A DNA stretch of 64,000 nucleotides from Anodontia alba. Taxonomy: Eukaryota; Mollusca; Bivalvia; Lucinida; Lucinidae. Below, in pieces: positions 23,259 to 33,500 of the stretch (the stretch's first letter is position 1; each line of letters starts with the position of its first letter). Both the position numbers and the translations under genes were made by a program. The stretch covers positions 124,494,035 through 124,558,034 of the forward strand of contig OZ024821.1 in NCBI GenBank assembly GCA_964016985.1. Direction: 5' to 3'. The notes under the pieces were generated by a model. The model was not told the DNA's origin. It ran no database searches and saw only the letters and a program-made list of their open reading frames with translations.

Positions 23259-23494
23259 AAATAATGTGGAAAAGAGGAGAAATTGCTCCTAAGGAGCAAT
23301 TTCTCCTCTTTTCCACATTATTTTATACTAGTATATTTCTAACTTCAGGAGTCAAATTACATATTCATTTGTTAAATGTGGTTGTTCAATTTATTGTTTT
23401 CCTCATACTCTCAACTCTGATATGTCGAGGTAAGGATATCTCGAAGTGTTTCAGTGAGTCCCTTGGAATTCGAGATAACGAGAGTCGACTGTAT
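23160..23494 (+). mobile_element. TA-flanked MITE (mariner/pogo-like ends), intact copy
   Basis: Starts TACAGTCGAACCTCG and ends CGAGAGTCGACTGTA, with TA on both sides as in Tc1/mariner-type insertion. Carries the same hairpin core as 19811-20143 at about 23258-23325. Confidence 0.78.
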
Positions 23495-24908
23495 TTTCAT
23501 TACTTGATTCAATATGTCAAAAGAGCCTGATATCATTTAGCTCATATTTGGACTCCGTTTTTGTTTGTTTTTTTTTTTAACAAATTTTCAGTTACTGGTC
23601 TTGGTAAATGTAGTGGATAAAAGACACATACAACCTTCAAATACCTATAATGCATCTGATGCCTGGAGCACTTTGTTGTGATGATAAGCACCAAAACAGG
23701 TCCTAAATAGTCATTCAGAAATTTTTTGTCAATCTTTATCATCTCTTTGGGTCCGGGACAAACTCAGCTTATGCGTTTACATATTGCTATTTTATGTGAA
23801 ATCTTGTCATATAAACACAAATATTTGACAAAAAATCAGCAGTGTACAAAATGTGCTGATACCTATATTTAAACTTTTCGGAAGAAAAAGTCTGCAGTTT
23901 CAGAAACAGATCTGCAGCAAGACGTGCAAGTTATGTCCTCATGCTTATTTCCTGCCTCCGTAGATTGTAGAATTTCTCACTTTATCTAATAACCAGTTAG
24001 TACATCTTATCATATCGCCATTTAATGCATTTTTTCTCATTTTTTTAAATTTGCGTTGAAAATGTCCCCTTCTTATATATTTTCACTGGCACGTCGTAAT
24101 AACATTAGTTAGTTTTTTTTTCTATGCCAAAAATATCAGAAACAAATTATATCAGCTCATTTATAATCAATAGCCATATGCCTTTTCAAAATATTAAAGG
24201 CAAGTAATTTGTTTAAGTGTACCTTAATGTAGTTAATTGCTGATGTTGTATCGCAAAATGCAGACTTTCAAGAGATAATTTCAGAGTTATCTACCTATGG
24301 TTTACCCTATTCAACCATTTCATCATGAAATACTAATGATCTTAATTGCACATAGATATTAGTCATACTTCGACACATATTAATCATATCCACTTCTTAT
24401 ACCAGACAAGATAGCTTGAGTATCCCTATCCCCATCTTGGTTTCAGCACAAGATTTAGTGTTATCTCCCTTTTATGTCTTAAACCTGCCAATCGAACTTC
24501 CTGCTGATTAGTGTTTTATATCAGTACCATAATGATATTCAGCTATTTTTGCTTATATATTAAACTTACTGTGTATGAAATTACTTAGTCAAATATACCC
24601 CTACCCTTAACAAATGACTACGTCCCTGTGCAAATTATAAGAAATTAGAAATTGAAGTCACTTCCAAACAATATGCAGGAGCATCACCGCCTTTCGTTTT
24701 TAAGCCAAGCGTGAGAAGTGGACTTGAAAAAAGATCATTTGGTGAACTTCTTAGAGGGGCAAATTATGGACGAAATCAACACTAGCCCTTTACTTTCTAC
24801 CGTTTACGTCGATATGGGCAAAGCTCCAAATTCCTCAGAAAGAGTCATTTTATTTTCCAATGAGGGTTTAATAAATTGATACATGGTATGAATACAATCA
24901 TAAAATGC
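23495..24908. other. No gene recognised
   Basis: AT-rich. Homopolymer T/A runs; no frame with domain features. Confidence 0.6.
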
Positions 24909-25088
24909 GGCATCTTACAGCCTGTCAAATTTTAGTTAGTCTCTCGCTCTTGAAATGAAATGATTTTTAATCGTATTTCTACATTAATGTTGCCAACATT
25001 AATTCAGAGATACGATTAAAAATCATTTCATTCTTTATCCAGCTCAAAAATGAGAGACTAAATGGAATTTTATAGGCTGTCAGATGCC
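24909..25088. repeat. 180-bp inverted repeat
   Basis: Arms start GGCATCTTACAGCCTGTCA and end GGCTGTCAGATGCC. The core GATTTTTAATCGTAT pairs with ATACGATTAAAAATC. It is a foldback-type element. Confidence 0.78.
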
Positions 25089-26034
25089 ACATTGTAAGAT
25101 AATATTAATACCATATATCAATGTATTCAACCTTTCTTGGATAGAAAAAGTATATTTTGAGGAATACGGAGCCTTTAATATTCACACGTCCTGTTTTGCC
25201 TTTTGGAATATGTTTGTTGCTATGTATTGTATATCTGCACGCTTATTCTTATTGATTTCATCGCAAATTTTAATCATTCAATATTTAGTTTAAACAGTAT
25301 TTTATTTGTACAATTCTTTACAGAAAAGACAAACCAGAACATATCATATATTTTATATATACAAAAGGGACCAAGAAGAAAGTCATCTGACTTATTTAGA
25401 TCTGTATCCCAACTACAATATATAAGTTAAACTAAAAGTGTGTGCTTTACATAACCAGAAACGTAACAATCAGTTTTAACATATGAATTCAATATTTACA
25501 GTTATATCATATAGAATCTTTTTATTCTGGTTACTTTTAAACCTAATTTTAATATGTTTGTCATTCCTATGTGCATCAGGCACTTTCAGAGCTCTCTTAA
25601 CGGACAGTTCACAAATTGCCCTAATTCCATTTAGCCCTTTTATATGGTTAAAAGAATACATAATGTAAAAGTGTACATGAACTAGAATAAACAAAACAAA
25701 ACAAATTTTTAATGCACCATTGACCATTGTTACCCTAAACCCATTTAATACCGAGTTCCCAGTTGAGTTTAACCCACTTACCCAGAATCCATCTGAGTGC
25801 ACTATGTAAGACCACGTTAAAATACATTTCCCTCGAATAAAACGCATATGTTTATGACAAAAAATAGAAAAATATCGATGAATCCGTATTATCGTCCAAC
25901 CTCGTCATTTCACATTCTGTCCACAAGCCGTGCGAATCTTGACGAAATCATTGCCATATTAAGTTTACACCGGTTCCAGACACCTGCAATACATGCAACA
26001 AATTGAGCATATACAGAACGATTATTAAACCTAT
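25089..26034. other. No gene recognised
   Basis: Contains a 123-residue open stretch on the minus strand (25476-25847) with no recognisable domain. 25350-25420 resembles a sequence at 45620-45660 (CAAAAGGGA, AGAAGAAAGTCA) that may be an old LINE 3' UTR. Confidence 0.5.
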
Positions 26035-26130
26035 CCCAGCTAGCATTCTACTTAAATCTACATTGGACCGTTATCGGTAAGACAGGATTTTGTCGGGCCG
26101 ATAAGGTTCCAATATAGAATTCTAGCTGGG
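26035..26130. mobile_element. Short MITE with CCCAGCTAG ends
   Basis: A 96-bp element from CCCAGCTAGCATTCTA to TAGAATTCTAGCTGGG, with further inner pairing (ATTGGACCGTTATCGG / CCGATAAGGTTCCAAT). Confidence 0.72.
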
Positions 26131-26216
26131 ATACTAGTCAGTTATGTCTAGTACGTATATTAACTAACTGAATTTTGTTAGATTGTAGATGCTGTACACG
26201 TTCTTGGCCGCATATT

Positions 26217-26272
26217 GTTATTATTATTATTATTATCATTATTATTATTATTATTATTATTATCATTTACCC
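26217..26272. repeat. (TTA)n microsatellite
   Basis: TTATTATTA with two ATC interruptions. Confidence 0.9.
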
Positions 26273-26415
26273 TAAATATTTGGTTAGGCATGCCTGAACA
26301 AAGAGTATTTACTCACAATCGTTTGATTGTGTTTTCACCGTACAGACAGCAGTTTTAGATACATTATCTGGCGGTCAAAAAGGACAATCTATCTATCTAT
26401 CTATCTATCGCATTA

Positions 26416-26699
26416 CATTACGAAAACACGCCTATTCAAATACACTGAAAAACTTACCACCAAAAAATGAAAATTTTCAGATAAAACATTTCTATATTTT
26501 ACATATTTCTGATAAAAAAAAACATAGAGTGTTGGCACTCGTTAGAACCGCCTCACCAAGGCGGTTCTAACGATCACCCACAATCTATGTTTTTGAGTAG
26601 AAATAAGAAAAATAATGTATACCCCTGTAAACCCCAGTTTTACTATATAAAAGTGGGGTTTAAGGGGGTAAAAATTTGTATAGGCATGTTTTCGTGATG
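26416..26699 (-). mobile_element. Palindromic MITE family 1, copy 8
   Basis: Ends CATTACGAAAACACGCC and GGCATGTTTTCGTGATG. Full central hairpin. It is flanked on both sides by CTAT/ATCT microsatellites (26385-26409 and 26743-26766). Confidence 0.86.
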
Positions 26700-26914
26700 A
26701 TAATCAGCAGTTTAAGATGCATTACGAGGCGGTCAAAAAGGACTATCTATCTATCTATCTATCTATGTCTGCTGCCATCGATTTCAAATGCATTATCGGT
26801 GGTAGTGGACGCCTCGTTTTGTACCTACTCAGCAAACACATGCATCGGAACAATGTAATGACATCTCGTCGATATCAGAACGACAGTGTTACGATGCTGT
26901 GTGTTTACATGGTA

Positions 26915-27563
26915 CCCAGCTAGCATTCTGCCTACTCTACTTTCGACATCCTTCCGAAAGATGGTTTTACATTCGGTGTTTTTAATCCAAATGGTAAAAA
27001 AATGATTTGTGCTTGACAACATCTTATCAGAAATTATTTTTTATTTATTTTCCTTGTGTTTTTTCCCCCCAAATATCTACCGCAAAATTAATGTCATGGT
27101 CAATTATGGGTCAAACCTATGCACTTTCTATGGTGAACTGGATTTGTTTTTCTCAATAGATATTTTTGCTTTTCTTCATGGACTTTGAATTACAAACGTT
27201 TTTAACAATACTGTGAAAATTAACGAAATTTTGAACAAGTTGAACTTGTTGAAACCTGTATTCAAAATATCTTACCTATCGATTTTTGCACATTTTACGG
27301 CCGTTTTTACTATGGGAAAAAATGAAAATATTCGATTTTTTAAACCAATGACTAAAATATTTTTTTCTGTATATGTAGTAACGACAAACGATTAAATCAT
27401 GCTAAAAGTTTGCAAATTTACTGCTTCTGTGCAAAGAAGCAGGCAAAAAATGACTTCCAAAAGATGTCGAAAGGAGAACTCTATATTGAACCGTTATCGA
27501 TCCGACATGATTTTTGTTGGACGGATAACTCTCTGACAAGATTTATGTTAAATGTTAGCTAGG
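26915..27563. mobile_element. Longer relative of the CCCAGCTAG MITE
   Basis: Left end CCCAGCTAGCATTCTG, right end AAATGTTAGCTAGGT. The right subterminal sequence (ATTGAACCGTTATCGATCC) matches the 96-bp element. About 650 bp, no convincing ORF. Confidence 0.55.
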
Positions 27564-27902
27564 TACAGAACAAAAAGAAATAGATCAACATGAGAAAAGA
27601 AAAAAAGAAAAGCAATAATCTGAATAGATCAGCAGACTGGGTTTCAGTAATACAGTAAAGTAGACGCCCAGGAAGAACCAGTCACGGAACATAGCCTACC
27701 AATGACACCAAGAGGAAAAAGTAACAAATTACGATGGACAGTACATGTACAAACATTTGATATAGGTTACGCATGTGCGAAATAATTGTATGCGTAAGAA
27801 AAATAAAATCATTTGAAATAAAGAATTACCAACTACCTACCATAAAATATTATATATTTTTATTACCACTAAGGCTGCTCATAAAGAAAACAATAATAAT
27901 TC

Positions 27903-27992
27903 GCTTGTGAAAATGGGGCTACTCTTAAAGGAAAGAATTTGCTCCTTCTGGGGGCAGATTCTTTCCTTTTAGAGTAGCCCCTATTTTCGAAG
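27903..27992. repeat. Hairpin element, GGGGCTACTCT family
   Basis: GGGGCTACTCTTAAAGGAAAG pairs with CTTTCCTTTTAGAGTAGCCCC. Diverged relatives are at 57957-58045 and 62506-62600. Confidence 0.75.
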
Positions 27993-28162
27993 TGATACGA
28001 GGGAAAATCTTTAGAAGATTATTCCTTGATGTGCGTAAAAATTATTCCGTTCTGGTTACGCCACTGTTTAATACAACCAACGAAAAGTAAAGTAACTACT
28101 TTCGTATACTCAAACGAGGTGATTACAATGCCGGACAAGACCCACCAGTTACAACAAACAGG

Positions 28163-28439
28163 CATTACGAAAACATGCCTATTCAAATATACTGAAAATT
28201 TTCCCACGAAAAAATGAAAAATTTAAGATAAAACATTTTGACATTTTTCATATTTCTGTTCAAAACATAAATTGTGGTACCCGTTAGAACCGCCTTGACG
28301 AGGCGGTTCTAACGAGTACCCAAATCTATGTTTCTGGGCAGAAATAAGACAAATAATGTATACCCCTGTAAACCCCAGTTCTACTATATAAAAGTGGGGT
28401 TTAAGAGGGTCAAAATTATATAGGCGTGCTTTCGTGATG
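28163..28439 (-). mobile_element. Palindromic MITE family 1, copy 9
   Basis: Ends CATTACGAAAACATGCC and GGCGTGCTTTCGTGATG; central hairpin intact. Confidence 0.86.
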
Positions 28440-28489
28440 TAACACGACAAAGCCCCACAGTGTGTAGACAGAGAGTCCAACAAAGAACA

Positions 28490-28640
28490 AACAATACTAG
28501 AATCACCATCTTAGACCGGTCTTTAGCAGACTGGCGGGGTTAAATCGAAGTAACTGACGTCAAATTTTCACCCTAGGTTTTAAACTACAAAATAATTGAA
28601 TGTCCAGCTGGCACAGAGTCTTCCTAACGAATCAGTGAAA
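28490..28640 (+). mobile_element. Diverged fragment of the Penelope-like 3' region
   Basis: Contains a decayed match to the antisense ORF region (CACCATCTTAGACCGGTC; GGTTAAATCGAAG). It is older than the other copies and its borders are uncertain. Confidence 0.4.
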
Positions 28641-28929
28641 TAGCAAATATGAAAATCAAATTAAATCACTGCGACGAAACATCTTAGATATAGACAGCTA
28701 GAACTAAGAAAACTACTAGCCAAACCAAGAAGTTCAGAACTAAGATATAAAATCAGCCATCAACCCTTCAATGAAAGGATTCGGCCGGTATATACGGACA
28801 AACTGTGATTCAAAAACCTTTCAATTTCAATTGACCAAGAACCTCGCATTATCGCTTAACAGAACAAAGTAACCTTTTTATTATCCTCTTCATTATCGTT
28901 TGACAAAATATGACGCGCAACGAACGAAA

Positions 28930-29004
28930 AGGGCCCTTATGCAGTTTGCGGACAACGCTGGTCCAAATCAGCCTGCGCAGCCGATCTTGCCTTCGTTGTC
29001 CGCT
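28930..29004. repeat. Hairpin GCGGACAACG
   Basis: TTTGCGGACAACGCTGGTCC pairs loosely with CCTTCGTTGTCCGC; the middle has CAGCCTGCGCAGCCGATC. A similar copy is at 48080-48145. Confidence 0.6.
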
Positions 29005-29080
29005 TATAGAAACAGTGAGTATTTAAGCATATGTCGCCGAACAGCGAATGCCCGTATCAGGCTTCTGATCTGAAAAAAAT

Positions 29081-29253
29081 GGTAAGCGAAAAGTCCAGGG
29101 AGTGCCCTTCTCAGGCACCAAGAGGAAGAGGAAACCGACAAATCTAAGCAAGCACAAATCGAACAAACATACGAAAAGCACTAAGATTAGCTCTCTCTTC
29201 CCTAAGCGAGGTATTTGCAACGCTAAAAGGACTAAAAACACAAGAACAAAATG
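29081..29253 (-). mobile_element. Penelope-like 3' tail, short
   Basis: Plus-strand start GGTAAGCGAAAAGTCCAGG is one base different from the constant terminus. It ends after AGAACAAAATGA. Confidence 0.68.
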
Positions 29254-29497
29254 AAAAGTGCCAAAATGTCTAAGTTTTCTTGGTAACCTCAAATACCAAG
29301 AAAACGAACCATATTTATCAAATGATTCGGACAGACAAGCTTGAGCAAACAAAGAAAGCAGTCAGGTTAGACGATGTGAATGCGGCGTCTGATCAATTTA
29401 CACTGTGTGTCACTCATCGAGAAGTTTTAGTCACATCAACAGGTAGTGGTTCAAATTCTAGGAATATTATGGTAAGGAACTAGCACTTACTATGCTA

Positions 29498-29645
29498 ATG
29501 GCAGATTCAGCAGACGTCAAACTGATGATTTTTATTGTTTCCTAGAAAATAGGGTCTGGCACTTCATACATATTGTTTCCTTAGGCGACAAATTGCATGA
29601 AGTATCGATTCCAATTTTTCAGGAAAAAATAAGAAAATATCTAAA
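29498..29645. repeat. Hairpin MITE with CAGCAGACGAC ends
   Basis: Left GATTCAGCAGACGTCAAACTG; core CATATTGTTTCCTTAGGCGAC opposite AAATTGCATGAAG. Confidence 0.55.
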
Positions 29646-29737
29646 AATGTCTCCTGCTTAAAATTTAACCTAGCATGCAAAGTGTTAAGGTGTGGGTAAA
29701 CGCTTTGATACAAAAATGAGCCAATGTACAGCATTTC

Positions 29738-29999
29738 TTTACGAAAACATGCCTATTTAAATATACTGAAAATTTTACCACCACAAAATGAAAAAAAAAT
29801 CAGATAAAAAATCTGATGTTTTTCATATTTCGGCTCAAAACATAGATTGTAGATACGACGAGGCGGTTCTAACGAGTACCCACAATCTATGTTTTTGAGC
29901 AGAAATAAGAAAAATAATATATACCGCTGTAAACCCCAATTTTACTATATAAAAGTGGGGTTTAGGGGGGTCAAAATTATATGGTATGTTTTCATGATG
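29738..29999 (-). mobile_element. Palindromic MITE family 1, copy 10
   Basis: Terminal CTTTACGAAAACATGCC and GGTATGTTTTCATGATG. The left central arm is deleted down to GATACGACGAGG. It is about 220 bp left of the VWD exon at 30217. Confidence 0.82.
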
Positions 30000-30216
30000 T
30001 CTTTCAGCTTTTATGTGCATCCGGTGAATGCGCGGGCTGATCAAAGTCTTTGCTGTCTACCTGAAGAAGCTATGGATCCTTGACCCACAGAATACCCTGC
30101 AAAGTCTGCCAGAACTCTGATCATGCTCTGTGGATGCGCAGATTGATCAGAGTCTTCGCTGGGCGCACATGCAATCTTCTAGGAAATGCTTGCCTCAGTC
30201 AAATCAAAGTACTTAC

Positions 30217-30521
30217 TCGGTCGCGGTTTCCCCAGGCTGAGGAGCCCACCAACTGTTTCCAATCCAAATGTCTTTGTGAGGGACACCCGTTACGTCCGTA
30301 CCATTTTTCAGTATGTAATCATTAGTACTATCACCATCACAGTTTCCACAGATTCCGCCGGCGTTTTCAGCAGCGATCCTGCCAGTAATAATTTTAACGG
30401 CACGTTTGCCATCAAACTTGACTCTTGTACCACACAGGTTCTTTAACACTGTAAATCTTTCCCGTCGTTTAATAGTGTATTCAGTTTTGATTATAGGAGT
30501 GATCATTGTTTCATTGTTTAT
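30217..30521 (-). CDS. VWD gene exon, C-terminal half of VWD domain (copy 2)
   Basis: This 305-nt exon runs phase 0 to 2, with a TTATTTTAG acceptor and CGA/GTAAGT donor. It encodes INNETMITP at the start, NLCGTRVKFDGKRAVKII, then GGICGNCDGDSTNDYILKNG and IGNSWWAPQP. It keeps the CxxC and the Asp/Asn-rich loop that are the best VWD signatures. The next exon should be a phase-2 C8 exon to the left; none was recognised in 1-30216. Confidence 0.93.
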
Positions 30522-33500
30522 CTAAAATAAAATAAAATACCTTAAAAAAGTTATGGATGTACATGGATCAACATTTCGATTTGCACCACACCTTAATATC
30601 ACCCGGGGGTGGTCGGGTGAGGCAAAGGTGTCGTGTAGCTAACGTCACCAGGGCGTCCAGCTGATACTGGCTTACAGTTGGGCAAGGCCTGCTATCCTTG
30701 AAGGAGGTAAGGGTAGAGGGGGAATGTTTTTATTTCTTCTGTTTCTTCACTTTCATTCATTTTCCTCTTTCTCACCTGACTCTCTCTTTCATCGCCTACT
30801 GTCTCTTCTAACTCTCTTCTCCGTTTCATTTAACGCATCTCTTCTTACTAGGTGTTATACTCATCTCTTCTTACTCGGTCTTATACTCAACATGCTCTTC
30901 GCCCATATGTTGATTCTAAAATTAATCTCATTCGGCACTTTATTAAAATTTCATTCATCGACAAAGGAAATATATATTAATTGGTTAGGTATATTCACAG
31001 ATAAAACAGTGATATCGGCTATAACTTCTTATTTAATTAATTCAAATCACTGACAGCACTGGTGGGTCGATTGTCTGTCAGTGTAGGCTAGAAAAATGGT
31101 CCTTAACGGGGTCTTAAAACTATTTCATTTAACCTTTTACTTCCTGTAATTTAAACAAACAGTGCAAATTTGCACTGTTTGCCAATATCCCAGTCAAGGT
31201 TTTACAGATAATCTTCTTTACACACCACTCTGACGTCACAGCGACATTAATAGCGCAGCTATCAATAACCGTACAAACGCGCGGTTTGATTTCATCGGTC
31301 AATGATAATCACGTGCACAACTTCCTTTTTGGTGTACTTAGGCTGTTCTGTAAACAGCCAACCCAAAACAACAACAACTGAATTTGCTATCATTTGTAAC
31401 AAATAACATGAGCCTATCCGAAATATTATGAATGAGTCGGGGCATTTCCAACAAAATTGCATGTTGAATGCGCCCAGCGAAGACTCAGATCAGTCTGTCT
31501 CTCAGGGTGGTCTGATCAGAGTCTTCGCTGGGCAATTTGAAGGTAGCCAAGGATTCAACGCATCCTCAGGCAGACAACGGAGATTTAAAGGGGAACGCAT
31601 CCTTAAAAGGCTTTGTGCTTTAAAATAAAGAACTTACAAACACTGAAATTTGACACAAATTTGATCAAAATCGCCGGAAAAATAAGTAAGTTATAGACAA
31701 TTGAATATTTTAACACTGGTAGAATGGACGCCGCCATTTTGAATATTTAATAAGGTTTCATGAAAATTAAAATTTCTTTCACAAAGGTACTTATTCTCAT
31801 AAACTTGGTTTATTTTGGGGGAAATGATTGCTTGTCACTAGAATTAAAAGATTATAAAAGAAATCTGTAGCAAAATTATTCTTAAAACCCTTTATAATTT
31901 GTTTTGCATATTTAATTTGGGCTGTGTGACGTCAGAAAGCCTACAATATGGCGGCATCCATGGCAGCCATTTTTAATATATTCAAACCCCCATAACTTCC
32001 TTATTTCTAGGCCAATTTTGAAAACTCTTGCATCAAAATAAATGGCATTGCGTTCCCCTTTAATTTTAACCATTCTTCAGACCAAAACAGATATCTTAGC
32101 AAACAGTGTAGAGTCTGATGAGACGGTTTCTAACGAGCCGTCTCATCATGATGTATACTGTTTGCGGTTCTGTTTTGACGTTAGACGAAAACTCCTATTT
32201 GCAGCCAATTCCAGGCTCTATTCTGTTTAGGTTTAGACTGAAACCCGTATTTTAGCAGCGGACATGTGCAAATGCAAAGACTTAAAAGTCCACTTCAGAA
32301 ACTCAGAGATGAAAAGTTTATAAGCCAGTTTTTTTTACCTTTATACTGAAACCAACCTGCGAGAATATAAGGATTCTAAATATCATTTGGTCATATTATT
32401 TCAGAAACTTAAAAAAATTATCTTATTCTTGAGTTCATTCTGTAATCTCAATAGGCAGATTCTTTTCCTCGTTGACTGGAATAAATGTCGGGAAATAAGT
32501 GGTGGGGATTTACAATATTTTGTTTTCAGTTACTATTCAGTAACCCATTTATTCTCCCCTTCAAATGATACATCAAGGATCGGGGAGAGTTATATCCCTT
32601 GATATACCTTACAATATAGTCAGCAAATATGTTGAACAAATATGGGCATGACAACTATACAGCTGTATATTATACATCGACATATTTTATCTTGATACAA
32701 ATAACTTCTAATTGTATTATATATACATGTTTAAGTTTAGTTTATAACTGAAAAATTAAGAAAAAGAAAGTCTGTGCTTCAAGGCTATTAAAGAAAGTGG
32801 CTTGTTTTGTCGTTTTCTCAAATGAATATAATATTTTGTTACTAAGATGATATGTTGATTTGCTGCTTCTATGGTTTTTTTTCCTATATTTAAAATAAAT
32901 AATTCTTCTTTATTTTTTGTATATGTGTTAGTTGTTGATAACCACTGATTCAGTTGTTGGATTTACGAAAACGTTTCAGGGTAGGGCCATAACATATGTG
33001 GTGTTGTTTCTTCCTGGTAGCAAAAGTAACAGTTGGGAGAGTCCACTGCTTTGATATTATATAAGTATTTTTTAGCTAGAAGTAATCTATGTATAATACT
33101 AACTTAAAACCATTGTAGTTTAGTGCTACAAATCTGCTTAAAAGGAGCACTATAAATATCTTTCAAAGTTTCTTCCTCAATATCTTAGGTTTCTTGCCAT
33201 GTTTCCTTTGATGTCGGGCTGTAGTGGTTTTGATTTAGAATGTTGTATAGATCTTTACTACCTTTAGTTGATCTAAGAAAAACACAGATGTTTGTTGGTA
33301 GTATTGGGTTACTTAAGTTGTTCTTTATAGTATCAAATTTTAATTTCTTAGCTAACACTTTTTATGGCTGCTTTTAAACCATCGAGGCGATTTGTTGTAT
33401 GTCTTTCCGTGTGTCATTTTGTTCTTTTGTTTTTCAATCCTTTTAGTATTGCGATTACCTCGCTTGGGGAAGAGTGAGCTAATCTTAGTGCTTTTCGTAC

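Noticed and set aside
25476..25847. 123-residue minus-strand ORF
   Set aside because: No domain, signal peptide or splice context, and low-complexity AT-rich surroundings. It may be old retroelement DNA, but not enough to call.
30724..31053. 109-residue plus-strand ORF with hydrophobic start
   Set aside because: It overlaps a pyrimidine-rich tract on the non-gene strand of the intron upstream of the last VWD exon. No domain seen.
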